From: Plantago major
Taxonomy: Eukaryota > Streptophyta > Magnoliopsida > Lamiales > Plantaginaceae
Assembly (NCBI GenBank): GCA_026545765.1
Contig: CM048844.1
Location: 66,916,035 to 66,980,034 of the forward strand
DNA: 64,000 nt
Direction: 5' to 3'
The notes under the pieces are model-generated. The model saw nothing but the letters and a program-made list of their open reading frames with translations, was not told the origin of the DNA and did not search any database. A program made the position numbers and the translations under genes. Positions 45,661 through 57,329 of this stretch are shown here, piece by piece (the first letter of the stretch is position 1; each line of letters opens with the position of its first letter).

Positions 45661-47265
45661 TGTTGGACTAGATAACGGCAAAGGGAAAAGACTAGGGGGG
45701 GGGGGAGTGAATAGTCTTTTACAACTTTTGTTGATAAACACAATTTCTCAGATATCTGTGAAGATATGTGATAGTTAATTTCAGAGAGCGGAAGACTTTT
45801 CTGTGATAAGTGCACGTGCTCAGTAAGATATGTGTAAATACTCAGCAAGGTAAATAATGCAAGTAATAAAATTGTAGAAAGTAAATAACACTGATCTTTA
45901 TAGTGGTATCTGAAGGTGGCGTAATCCTTAAACTAATCCACTTCGGCCTTTTTCAGACCTAGAATCCACTAAGACAGATAATTGAGTTCACCTTACAAAT
46001 ATCTTCTCTCGATTCCTAAACACACTAGGTTCCCAACCAAGTGTTCCCCCTGAGTTATTCCCCGGCTTTCTCAGCCAAGTACTTCCTGTACTCAGAAACC
46101 TTTTGAGCTATTCCTTAGTTTCCCAAACTAAGTACTTCCTATGCTTAGTAACCTTGGAGTTATTCCTTAGTTTCCAAAACTAAGTACTTCCTGTACTCCA
46201 CGCTGTTTAATAAGGTGTTGGTTAAGGTAGTTTGTCAGGTTTGGTAATACTACCTTCTTGAAGAAGAGTCACTTAAGACACTTCACAATGTGTGGTGATA
46301 TGTTCTTTATTGACCCAAGTCAATGATAAATGTTCTAGAGAATGAATCTCAGATACTTGATCTTTGGATTCAACTCCTTCACAGATAGCAATGCTTGTTA
46401 AGGATCAGGACACTTAGAACTTTCGTGCTACTTAGAATTCAAGAGCTTAGTCGCAACAGTAAGCTGAAGAATAAGTAGGTTGAAGGCTTGTATGCTTGAG
46501 CGAAAGATACCACTAGTTGTATTATCAGAGAAGCTTGGTATTTTCAATGAGTTCATTGTATTTCAAGCATTCTAAGTGATGATATTTATAGTTGAAAATC
46601 ATGCCGTTTGAATAGTATCCGTTAGGCATAATGAAATTCAAACTATTGATATCTGAAAATAGTACTGCATAAGACGTTGTCTCTTTTCAGAGATTTCCTC
46701 TTTTGTTCAGATGTTTCTGCCTGTGCATTTATTGCATTGTACTATTTTTGTCCTATAGTGCCAACGGAACTATGCACGCTTTCTGAAGCATTGCATGTCC
46801 CTTTCCAGAGACCTTCGCATCTCCAGATACCTGTTTAAACATTGTTTCCCAGAAACATAGTTTTATCCAGGATATCTAAGTGTAGATATCTGTGAGCACT
46901 TTTCCTTGTTCAGAAACCTTGTATTCTCAGATATCTTTTGCAAAACTTGTTCATTGAGAAACACTTGTTTATCAAAGATATATGGACATAGGTATCTGAT
47001 AAACTTCGTCTTCAGCAATCTTGTGCAGTCTTCAAAACTTCAAAATTGGTTGAACTCTCCTGCTGGATGCCTTCTTCTTGGTCTTCTTCGAAGATATAAA
47101 AATTACATTCAGAGACCTAACATCCTATACAAGTTTTGCTAGACTAACATACTTAGTGATTTTCCTCTTTTACAGTGTTCAAGTGAACCAAGAGTACTAA
47201 CCACCTTTCCGTGCTAAGATAAGTCATTAGGTTGCTGATCAAAATCTAAACAGATATTTCTAACA
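45661..47265 (-). mobile_element. 5' LTR of Sire-B
   Basis: On the minus strand it starts TGTTAGAAATATCTG at 47265 and ends TAGTCCAACA at 45661, 1605 bp. CTATC (47266-47270) follows as the target duplication. It contains the poly-C tract and three to four 52-bp hairpin units with CTTAGTTTCCCAAACTAAG (46020-46200). Confidence 0.95.
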
Positions 47266-47663
47266 CTATCCGTTACTACTATTTAGTAACGGATAGCCTT
47301 ATCCGTTACTAAGTTTCTCTTTTTATTTTTGTTTTTTAAATTAGTCAACATTCAATTTAACGACGGATAGGCTATCCGTTACTATTTTGTAACGGATAAA
47401 CTATCTGTTACTATTTAGTAACGGATAGCCTTATCCGTCGTTTACAAATTTTATTTATTCTTTGTTTAATTAATTAGTCAACAAATTTAGTAACAGATAG
47501 TTTATCCTTTACTATATAGTAACGGATAAACTATCCGTTACTAAATAGTAACGGATTTATCGACGGATTGAGCAAATCGCTCAGTCCGTCGCTAATCAAC
47601 GCCGATTCGTTACTATTTATTAACGGATATTATCCGTTACTATTTGGCAGTTTTCTTGTTGTG
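47266..47663. mobile_element. CACTA-3, other half
   Basis: Dense inverted TAACGGATA/TATCCGTTA words (47266-47650). The end reads TTTTCTTGTTGTG, a CACTA-like terminus lacking two bases compared with the other end. It continues the element split by Sire-B. Confidence 0.75.
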
Positions 47664-48062
47664 GGATTCTATCTATAAATCCTTCTTTCCTATCAATTCC
47701 ATCAAGAGGGTCATTTTCAGCACTCAACCGTTTTAAGGATTCATGTAGTCTTTCACAACATTTTTGAACCAATCTGCATCTTGTTCATCATGTGACCTTT
47801 TCCTAATGCGAGGATCAGAGGTAGCACCAAATTCTACAGTATTCATTATCCTGCGATTTTTAACAAGGCACGTAGGACAAGACATCATGTAAATAAGTAA
47901 GTCTTTGGGTTGAAAAACATCAGAAAGAAAGAAAAGTAAATCTAGCAACAAGTTTCATTTAAGCAGACTCAGGTATTGCATATAATTTGGTAAGGCATGC
48001 TATTCTATTCTTAATATATCCTAACCTGGGATCGTATACCACCCTGTGACGCTTCAACCGTA
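47664..48062 (-). other. Unidentified DNA with exon-like frames on the minus strand
   Basis: It is flanked by CACTA-3 and Ath-2 and may be host sequence. On the minus strand one frame reads RLKRHRVVYDPRLGYIK to a TAA near 47957. A second (about 47865-47733) begins after a possible AAATCGCAG acceptor and reads MNTVEFGATSDPRIRKRSHDE; a downstream open frame continues LKRLSAENDPLDGID. I do not recognise the protein. Confidence 0.35.
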
Positions 48063-48067
48063 AGTAC
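48063..48067. repeat. Target-site duplication of Ath-2, AGTAC (left)
   Basis: AGTAC before the left LTR equals AGTAC at 54302-54306. Confidence 0.95.
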
Positions 48068-49451
48068 TGGTGTGTCAAATCAAAGTTCTAAATTTGTTTA
48101 AAAGCAAAGAGTTAATCCTCAACACTACGAAAACCTGTAGTGTAGTGGAGTTAACCCCGAGATCGGTCTCGAAGGACTTAACTAGGCTCAGTCTTGTTTA
48201 CGAATAAAAGTAACAATATGAAAAGTAGTAAATGTTTGTTTGCTTCGGCAGCGAGATGATATAATAAAATAAATAACTACTTGCAATGCTAGAAACCGAA
48301 TTAATAGTAACGAGATTGAAATATGAATGGGGAAATTATGGAGTGGTAATGTCAACAAGCTAGCTAGCAGGATATATGTGATTCACGGGATTGACTACGC
48401 AAGTTGACACAGACTTGAGTTCAAAAACAAATAGCACTAGTGAAGGCGTCAGTTTCACTAGACTACAATTAATTTGACTAATCTACTATCACCGTTTTCA
48501 ACTAACTTTTAAATCAAGGAAGACGAAAGACATTTTGGCGTATTGATTAAATACTTAATCTAACAGTGATTTTGTCTAGAGGATTATCAAACGTGATTGC
48601 AAGAATAGTAATTAATCTAAAAAGCACAAGTAGTCGAATCCTAATGCACTTCGAATCACATAAACCCTAGCTAGCATGCATTGAATCACTCACCACCCCA
48701 TAATGGGGGTGTTTAGCTACTCAGGACAAGCGAAAGCTTAATCACACTAGCAATAAACATAATCTCAAGCACAAAACAGAGATTCAAATAGATTGATACA
48801 ATTTTACCCTTCGTTGTCACAAACCCTAGGTAGAAATTGTAGAATGAAAACGAATCGATGCCAAAGCTGTGTAGATAATCTCCCAATCAACGTCAATCTT
48901 CGAATTACTTGGGAAAACGGTTCAATTACCTCGAAATCGGGTAATTGCCTTGAAAACTAGGTCTAGCTCTTGAGAAAGGTATTGTTCTTCACAATAGAAT
49001 GAATATTAAAAGTGATTATGTCTTCTTCCAAGTAATAGAAAGGAGAAAAAGTAGGTCTGGGCGAATTAGGAAACAAATTGCAGAAAGAACGACAAAGAGA
49101 GAAAACTGGCATCGCTGGTTGGAAAACTGGCGTCGCTAGTTTCGTTACAGTGAACCTCTGGCGTACGCCAGTTCAGTTCTCCTGGAAATTACTACTTTGC
49201 CCTTCTTGATATTTTAGCCTTCCCACTCCACTTCTAGAATCCATACGAGGCATTAGAACTCCCAAACCTTGTAGATGCATATAAAATACACCATTTTGCC
49301 TTCAATTAGCGCAGTTTAGCCAAATATCTACAAAACACACAATGAACAAAACAAGTAAAAATATTCAAGGAAAACTAAATAAAACTATACTCAAGGGTGA
49401 CAAAAAGACGGTAAAAAAGACCAAATGAGACGGTCCAAAACCGACTCATCA
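48068..49451 (-). mobile_element. Ath-2 3' LTR
   Basis: On the minus strand it starts TGATGAGTCGGTTTTGGACC at 49451 and ends TTTGACACACCA at 48068, 1384 bp, homologous to 52876-54301. The polypurine-rich GGTTTGGGGAGTT (minus) precedes it. Confidence 0.95.
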
Positions 49452-50904
49452 AACTCCCCAAACCGAACTCTTGCTTGTCCTCAAGCAACAGACTCTCTAA
49501 AAACCTAGAAAAAACAAAAAACACATAGACACAAAATAAAGTCTAGCTCTCAAGCAACCGAGTCTACGATTGCAAGTAACGAGCCCAAGAAATGCAGAAG
49601 CTTTGACATCACACTGACATTCACAGGATAACATGCACTAGTTCAAAAAGTTCGTTTCCTAAGTAAATAGGACTTAAGTCTAAAACAGCAGTCCCTCACA
49701 AGTGGATCCTATGCATCTTTTCTGTCACACTCCTGGAAGTGTCCAGTAGGGGAAATCACTCAAGAATATAAAGAGGCAAGGAAGGTGACTCGCGTCACAA
49801 AGATGCCTCAAATATCTCATGCAATGTACTCAATCAGTTAAGTCGGAAGGGACTTTTTCATAGCTCTGTAACAATCAACAGTAGACTCATAAAAAGGCAA
49901 TCGTTCTCTCTTTCTTCAATATATATATATTTTCATTTTTTGCATACTCTTTTTTGCAGTCTTAAATTTGACCCATATGCTTATATATTTTTTCTGTCTC
50001 AATTTTTTGGTAGTGTCTGTTTTACCGAAAGTCCGCACTTTTGTGCGTGCTGGTTTGGTGTACACGCCATCAACCCTCACGGACATATAGCTTTTAAAGG
50101 CCATGCCAGTATATAGGTAGTATCTGAAATGTGCCCAACACGACTAACGGTGGTAACTAGTACCATAGATCCACTCCGAGACTTATTTTATTTTTTTTAT
50201 TTTTGAGAGAACGAAAAACCTTAACACTATCTTTATCAATACAAGTAGGGCACATAAACCTCCTCCCCAAACCTTCACTTGGAACAGGTTTGGCATAAGT
50301 AAATAAGAATGTAAAACATGCCGTTCGTCATACTTAACTTACACATAGTATACATGAGAACGATGAGGCGCAAACAAGGGAGTTTGCACTTCCCGAATTA
50401 AATCACACAGGCGCCGCCGGTGCAATATTTTTTCGTCGGCTACGGTTTACTCACAGGCTTTTTTGGACTACAGAATTAGAACAGACTTCCTATTTACAAC
50501 AAAAATGAACTTAGCAAACGTAAACATGCAAACTGCTAATAGTCAAGGATTAGTCAAAGCAAAACAGGTTTAGTACATGCAATAGACGCTCGACTTGGGA
50601 GACAGACTTAGACTCAAAAGACTGAATATGAAATACAAGATAAGGTGCGAAATACAGAGAAAGAAACACATCTGAAAACATGCAAGTAAGAAGCCTAAGG
50701 TAGATCAAAACTCGAAACACTCCTCCACAAACCTGAAATCGTGCTCGCCCTCGAGCAAACGAGTGAAAAGAGAAAAAGTAGAGAGTTGATTAGTCAGAGG
50801 CTTCCCTGATTGAAGGTTTCCAAGATGCGGAGAAGGTTGAGGAGATGACCTGGTGGTGTTCATTTGCGATGGTGGTTACTAGACTTCCCCATGCCCGAAT
50901 TTCT
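49452..50904 (-). other. Ath-2 3' internal region without pol
   Basis: Homologous to the 3' internal region of Ath-1. It contains GAGGACAAGCAAGAGTTCGG near the LTR and the conserved module with a short frame at 49990-50110. No reverse transcriptase or integrase motif in any frame. Confidence 0.8.
49990..50110 (-). other. Conserved Athila 3' module (copy 2)
   Basis: On the minus strand the frame reads MSVRVDGVYTKPARTKVRTF then GKTDTTKKLR. It contains a hairpin CGCAC-TTTT-GTGCG (plus strand 50034-50047). This is the least mutated of the four copies. Confidence 0.6.
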
Positions 50905-51345
50905 CTACCCTTGCACCTGCGAATAGATATAAAGGGGTCCAACATACCCCGCAGAATAATCCTTGAAGATAAAATCTTGAGGCAAATAATCCCGTGCCTT
51001 CACTATGCCGACCTTACCATTCACTTCATATGTTGATGTGCGTCTAAATATGCTTATATCCATTCTGGAAGCGAATAAAAATGGCCAGCCAAGGAGGATT
51101 GTATCGGGTCCTGTCTTCTGATCTTCCCGGACAACCTTCAGAACAACAAAATTGGTGATAACAGTTTCACCATTCAGTTTAACCGCGACACCCTTTTCTA
51201 GTCCAACTGGTCTTCTATGTGACCCATCCGCCATTAGGAGTCGAGCTTTCATCTCTTCTAAGCCTATGAAGCCACATCCCTTAAACAGACTGTATGGGAT
51301 TGTATTACATGTAGCTCCTGTGTCCAAAGTTGCAATGACTTTGAA
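50905..51345 (-). pseudogene. Ath-2 aspartic protease (retropepsin)
   Basis: The frame has the active-site signature LDTGATCNTIP, a flap-region stretch, and TILLGWPFLF corresponding to the ILG-F segment of retropepsins. It joins the gag frame through a one-base shift at about 51345. Retropepsin dimers cut Gag. It is followed directly by non-coding DNA, so the element ends its coding capacity at protease. Confidence 0.85.
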
Positions 51346-52646
51346 TTTCCCTTCCCAACTACGATGTTAAAGCTCTTTTTATTGAGAGGATGCTCCTTCA
51401 CATTTTCTGCTAACTCTTCTTCCTTGGCAGGAACTTCAACTGCTCCAGTTTCCGGGGTGTTTACTATAACTGCAGAATCTTCCTCTTTCGCAGAACCCAA
51501 TTCTTCAATGGGAATGGCTGGATCTTCCTTTTGTTCCGGGATCAACTCCTCAATAGAATTACCGGGGATTATCACCTCTTCTACTGCTGCTTTACTAGCA
51601 ATCGGGATCAACGATGCACATCCACAAGCTGTGCAAATCTGTTTTGAAACCTCAACACGGGTCTCATTTTCTCAAACAGTCACCTCAACCGGTGTTTCTA
51701 TGATCATCTTAATAGCCATTGCCCTCTCGGGAGTACCATGGAATTTCTATTTTTCTCGCTCTTGGTCCTTCTCTAGTAGCTGCTGGAGAACACCTTGGAT
51801 CTTTTCACTATCTTTTTCCAGTTTTTGAACTGTGGCTTCTAATGCATCCAACTTCTCAACGGTAGCTGCATGTATCATCGCTATGTGTTGCATGGTGGCA
51901 TGACAACTTTTTACAAACCCTCTCAGATCCTCCAAAAAACCTTCTGGAAGTTGTTACTCGGGAAGGCGGCGTTCCGGGCAATTAGAGCCACTAAGCTTAG
52001 CATGCTTACTCCTATGCTCTGAGCCTTTTTCTATCCTCTCGAACACATCACTCAATCCGACAGGGGTGCTCTCCCCCATCCATCCTCCACATGCCATATC
52101 AACCATGACTTGTGAAGGCTCATCAAGGCCATCAAAGAAGAACTGGTTCAAATCTGTAGTGCTAAAACAGTGGTGGGGGCATTGGCACTGTAAATCATGG
52201 AATCTCTCCCACGCTTCGTAGAAGGGCTCCCCTTGTTTCTGGCTAGACTCCCTAATCCATGCTCTGAAACTCGAGGTCATCCACATAGGGTAGTATTTGG
52301 TAATAAAGGTCTGGAACGATTCGTTCCAGGTGGTGATGCTTTCTTCGTCCAGGCCATTCATCCAAGTTCATGCCTTGCCAAAGAGACACATAGGGAAGAT
52401 CCTGAGCCTCAAATCATCATCCTCAACCCCTTCGGGTTTCTCCATTCTAGAGATGCAGTGCTCGATTTCTCTGAGGAAACCCATGATGTCCTCATTCTGA
52501 ACTCCGTAGAATCTCGGAAGTTGCTGTAGGGGATGCCTCTTAACCTCGAGTCCCCGCACATTAGATGGTGTGACTATGGCTGGGCGACAGGCACCCTGCA
52601 CATGTAGAAGGAGTGTGTACATTGAAGGTTGCTCCACTGTAGCCAT
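51346..52646 (-). pseudogene. gag: Ath-2 gag
   Basis: It starts MATVEQPSMY at 52646. A Retrotrans_gag domain spans about 52480-52050: FPMCLFGKA, stop, TWMNGLDEESITTW, then FRAWIRESSQKQGEPFYEAW, QCPHHCFSTTDLNQFFFDGL and VDMACGG. The stop at 52368-52370 is TGA where TGG is expected. Further in-frame stops are at 51954 and 51747. A coiled coil (VEKLDALEATVQKLEKDSEK) and an acidic linker lead to protease. I see no zinc knuckle. Confidence 0.88.
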
Positions 52647-52852
52647 ATCTGCGACCCTGTGCTATAAGACAGACACGACACCAGAACTACGCAAACGCAA
52701 GCACCCGTTAGTTAAATAAAGCACTCAAGACGAAGAACACAGAGGTAACAAAGGAAAAAGACTAACAAAAACAAAAACAAAAACTAGATAAAGAAAAAGT
52801 AAAAACAAAAATACTGTAACTAAAATTCGTAAACTTAACAAAGGAGTTAAGT

Positions 52853-52869
52853 CCCCGGCAGCGGCGCCA
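52853..52869 (-). promoter_or_regulatory. Ath-2 primer-binding site (tRNA-Asp type)
   Basis: On the minus strand TGGCGCCGCTGCCGGGG, the same as in Ath-1. Confidence 0.92.
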
Positions 52870-52875
52870 AAATCT

Positions 52876-54301
52876 TGATGTGTCAAATCAAAGTTCTAAA
52901 TTTGTTTAAAAGCCAAGAGTTAATCCTCAACACTACGAAAACATGTAGTGTAGTGGAATTAACCCCGAGGTCGGTCTCGAAGGACTTAACTAGGCTAAGT
53001 CTTGTTTACGAATAAAAGTAACAATATGAAAAGCAGTAAATGTTTGTTTGCTTCGGCAGCGAGATGATATACTAAAGTAAATAACTACTTGCAATGCTAG
53101 AAACCGATTAACAATAACGAGATTGAAATATGAATGGGGAAATTATGTAGTGGTAACGTCAACAAGCTAGCTAGCAGGATATATGTGATTCACGGGATTG
53201 ACTACGCAAGTTGTCACATACTTGAGTTCAAAAACAAATAGCACTAGTGAAGGTGTCAGTTTCACTAGACTACAATTAATTTGACTAACCTACTATCACC
53301 ATTTGCAACTAACTGTTAAATCAAGTAAGACGAAAGAAATTTTGGCAAATTGATTAAATACTTAATCTAACAGTGATTTTGTCTAGAGGATTATCAAACG
53401 TGACAGCAGGAATAGTAATTAATCTAAAAAGCACAAGTAGTCGAATCCCGATGCACTTCGAATCGCATAAACCCTAGCTAGCATGCATTGAATCAGACAC
53501 CACCCCATAATGGGGGTGTTTAGCTACTCATGACAAGCGAAAGCATAATCACACTAGCAATAAACATAATCTCAAGCACAAAACAGAGATTCGAATAGAT
53601 TGATACAATTTTACCCTTCGTTGTCACAAACCCTAGGTAGAAATTGTAGAATGAAAACGAATCAATGCCAAAGCTGTGTAGATAATCTCCTAACCAACGT
53701 CAATCTTCGAATTACAAAGGAAAACGGTTCAATAACCTCGAAATCGGGTAATTGACTTGAAAACTAGGTCTAGCTCTAGAGCAAGGTATTGTTCTTCACA
53801 ATAGAATGAATATTAAAAGTGATTATGTCTTCTTCCAAGTAATAGAAATGAGAAAAACTAGGTCTGGGCGAATTAGTAAACAAATCGCAGAAAGGACGGC
53901 AAAAAGAGAAAACTGGCATCGCCAGTTTAACCAAACTGACGATGCCAGTGTCGCCAGTTTAATTCTGAACCTTCTGGCGACGCCAGCTTTGATAATCAAG
54001 CGCCAGATTCTCTGAAATTACTACTTTGCCCTTCGATGACTTTTGACTCCAATTCTTGATATTTTGGCCTTCCCGCTCCACTTGTAGCATCCATACGAGG
54101 CATTAGATCTCCCAAATCTTGTAGATGCATATAAAATACACCATTTTGCCTTCAATTAGTGCGGTTTTGCCAAATATCTACAAAACACAAAAAGAACAAA
54201 ACAAGTAAAAATATTCAAGGAAAACTAAATAAAACTATACTCAAGGATGACAAAAAGACGATAAAAAAGACCAAATGAGACGGTGCAAAACCGACTCATC
54301 A
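52876..54301 (-). mobile_element. Ath-2 5' LTR
   Basis: On the minus strand it starts TGATGAGTCGGTTTTGCACC at 54301 and ends TTTGACACATCA at 52876, 1426 bp, followed by AGTAC (54302-54306). It contains a GATGCCAG/CTGGCGACGCCAG palindrome cluster at 53910-54000. Confidence 0.95.
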
Positions 54302-55486
54302 AGTACCAAACTCAACGTCGAATTGTCACCCACCAACAACATTCTTTCAAGGATAAATACTATCTTTCACAATGTCACATGGACGCTCAAGTAATAAACA
54401 TGTAACAAGCATGTAACAATTATGTGGAACGAATGGCGTCAAATTATTTTAGTTTACTGCATTTTGTTATATTTTCCTCGTTTTCCTAGTTTTGGATTAT
54501 TTCTGGTATTTTCCTTATTCGTAGTTGATTAGGAGTTGGTAATTTTCTTTTTAGTTGGTTAGAAGTTCGTAGTTGATTAGGAGTTTTTACTGTTTAAGTA
54601 CTTGTTCATTGTTTTATCAGACAGATTATTTTTGAGATATTATATGAAAAATAGAGGTGTACCTCCAAATCTGTCAAATTTCAGAATTCCTGTGAATGAA
54701 CGAATCTTGATCCATCAATTCTCGGTATTTTGTTGAATCAATGAGTTTTGAGTCAATTCTCGGTATTATTTTTGAATCAACGAGTTTTGAATTTATCGTT
54801 CTTGTATCGAAACACGCACGCTGCATATTCCAGGTGATCTGGGCCGATTTTTGTGAAAAAAAGATAATTTTCGTATAACATTGACAACATAGTGCAGTCC
54901 GAATAAAACGGAGTTTCCCGTTGATTCAGCCGTTGGATCGTCACGAAATTTTGACAGCATCAATCCAACGCGTTGACCTAGAATCTGAACGATGGAGATC
55001 GGAATCTAATCAGTGTTGACAGGTCAAATTCCGTACACTGTCAAGCAGCAGATTGCTGGAAACAAATATCCGATTTATGACTTTCTTCTGTGTCAATTTG
55101 TCAAGATGGAATCGAGCAATTGTTCACCACTGAGGAACGTTGCTGCAAGACGAACTATAAAGAGTCTCCTATCTGGGATGACTATCCGGTGAAAAAGGGT
55201 AGCGAAGAAGAGAATGATATTGTTATTATTTGGGACAAGGAAGTACTAGAAGATAGAAAAAGATTTGTTGTACGAGATGTACATATCACTACAACAAATA
55301 ATGATTCTCTGTCAACGATCTAGGATCCTAGTTAGAGATGTAAAATTGAACACACCTGAGCTATCCAAATCTTCTAGTTCGAATTTAGAAGCGTTTGATG
55401 AGATGGAAGAGGGTCAAGAAGTGTATCAACATCTTTTATTGGAAGATAGAGTGTTAGAGAAATACCCATTGTTGCTTGCATCACTG
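54302..55486 (+). other. Unclassified retroelement-like DNA
   Basis: Contains repeated TAGTTGATTAGGAGTT and TCAATTCTCGGTATT units (54520-54790) and then a plus-strand frame (55090-55489, with a shift near 55300) encoding acidic residues without a recognisable domain. The look is that of a gypsy LTR and gag start, but I cannot define ends. Cut at 55487 by the Ath-4 LTR. Confidence 0.35.
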
Positions 55487-56823
55487 TGATGTGCTCAAAT
55501 TAGTACTCTTTAAAAAGAAAAAGTAACTAAAGCAGTGTTGAGCAAACAAGCCTTAGCTACGAGATCGTTCTCAAGGAGTTAACTAGGAAACTTAGCATTT
55601 AAAGTCTTTAAAATGTAAAAGTTTGCAGAGAAAGAATTGATTGGTTTGTATTTGAAGAATCACGGTGGATAAAACTAAGTAAATACGAAGAAAGTTTGAT
55701 CAAGGAAGAGAAATAATGAACACGATAGCAATTCAGAGAAATCGAATACAGAGTTAAACCTATCGTTCATACGTTTGTCACAGCTATTTGTCCAGAAAAG
55801 CACTAATTCAATTCAACCAATACATCATTTGAAAATCTAGAAGTAGTGAAATCAATCGATTGTAAGACAATTGATTCTTAACCAAAATGATTTGAAGGTT
55901 TGAAACGAGTGTATTGAATTAGGGGTTTTACGAAGATCTTGATTTAGCTTAACACGTATGAACGATTCTAGGTTAGAACCCTAATTCGATTAATCCTACA
56001 TCACTACCGTATACACTTAGGATTTAGTTACTCATAATCGAATCGATAACATGCATATTGATTGTCACAATCGAATTAAACATACAAAAGAATATGATAA
56101 GCATATAACCAAGAAATCAATCACAAGCGATGAAATTGCGAAAGAAAATGATTTGATTGATAATCTAACCTCTAAGTACAAATCCAATATCAAATATGCG
56201 ATTACAGGTCGAATCAATGAGAAACCAATGCAAGAGAACTAAAACTAGGGTTTGTTCTTGCTTGAGAGAGAAAATAGGTAGAATAGAAATGTCTCCAAAT
56301 CTCTAAAATCGAGTAAGTAAAGAAACAGAGATCCCCGCTAAAATGTCCCCAAACGCATCCTGGCATGATTCTCGGACGCGTCCAGAATCTGCAAGCTGTG
56401 GGGACGCGTCGGGGATGGAGTCTTGGACGCGTTCAACAATTCTATTGGAAGAATTGCGGGCTGTTTGGACGCATCCGGGCAAATTTTGGGACGCGTCCCA
56501 GATTACGAGCTATGGGGACACGTCATGGAATTCTCTGGGACGCGTCCAGGCCTTCTTTGGAAGCAGTTTGTGCTAGGCGGCCTGTGGGGATGCGTCCTGG
56601 CCATTTTTCGGATGCATCCGAGTTTGCGGCCTGTGGGGACATGTCCTGGGTGATTTTGGGACGCGTCCAGGCTCTTTTCCACACCTAAATAATGCCAAAA
56701 TATGTACAACACCACTAAAACATGAAACACATAAAAATGCACAAAACCTATATAAAATGGAAATAAATACTAACAAAAGACGGTAAAAAGAACGAGATGA
56801 GACTCTAAAGTATTGTCTCATCA
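55487..56823 (-). mobile_element. Ath-4 LTR (Athila-like family)
   Basis: On the minus strand it starts TGATGAGACAATACTTTAGAG at 56823 and ends TTTGAGCACATCA at 55487, 1337 bp, the same subfamily as 60370-61718. It contains about ten GGACGCGTCC-type palindromes at 56350-56680. CACTG (55482-55486) precedes it; no partner is seen. Confidence 0.88.
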
Positions 56824-57210
56824 AACCCCCCAAACCAAACCTTTGCTCGTCCTCGAGCAAACAAACAACTTAGACTCAACTAGACTCTAACCAAACAAAC
56901 ACATAATTGTTAAACGACCAAGCTACCGATTCCACCATTGCAAGCAATAAACCTAAAAGATGCAAAAATTTTGAATTTTCACCAACGTTGGCGGGCAAAC
57001 AAGAAGAAAATCGAACAAGTTTGTTTCCAAGGTAAAAAGGACTTAAAGCTAGTCCGAAGGTCCCTCACAGGTAATTAGTTATTCCACTCTTACAACTGGA
57101 AGTGTCTAGCAGGGTAAAACGCTCAAAAGTAAAGCCACAGTAATTGTAAATGTAAGAGTTTGCAGCAACAGTTGAATTGTTTGAGTTTGTATGATCAAAA
57201 TTAATAAAAC
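56824..57210 (-). mobile_element. Ath-4 internal fragment
   Basis: Begins with the polypurine region (minus GGTTTGGGGGGTT) and GAGGACGAGCAAAGG, homologous to 58750-59060. From about 57142 it changes to sequence resembling part of the LTR near 55612-55680, then is cut by a copia LTR. Confidence 0.65.
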
Positions 57211-57329
57211 TGTTAGGATTATCTGTTTAGATTTTGATCAGTAAACCCTAATGACTTATCTTAGTTCAGAAAGGTAACTAGTACTCTTAGTTCACTTGAA
57301 CATTGTAAAAGAGGAAGCTTAATGAGTAT
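57211..57329 (+). mobile_element. Start of a Sirevirus-type LTR
   Basis: TGTTAGGATTATCTGTTTAG and the next 100 bases match the start of the Sire-B LTR at 31533. It is interrupted at 57330 by Ath-3; the rest would lie right of the window. AGTAT (57325-57329) is the candidate Ath-3 target. Confidence 0.85.

Noticed and set aside
56343-56742. Overlapping plus and minus frames of 76-107 codons as genes
   Set aside because: They lie in the palindromic GGACGCGTCC cluster of the Ath-4 LTR, where repeats keep several frames open.
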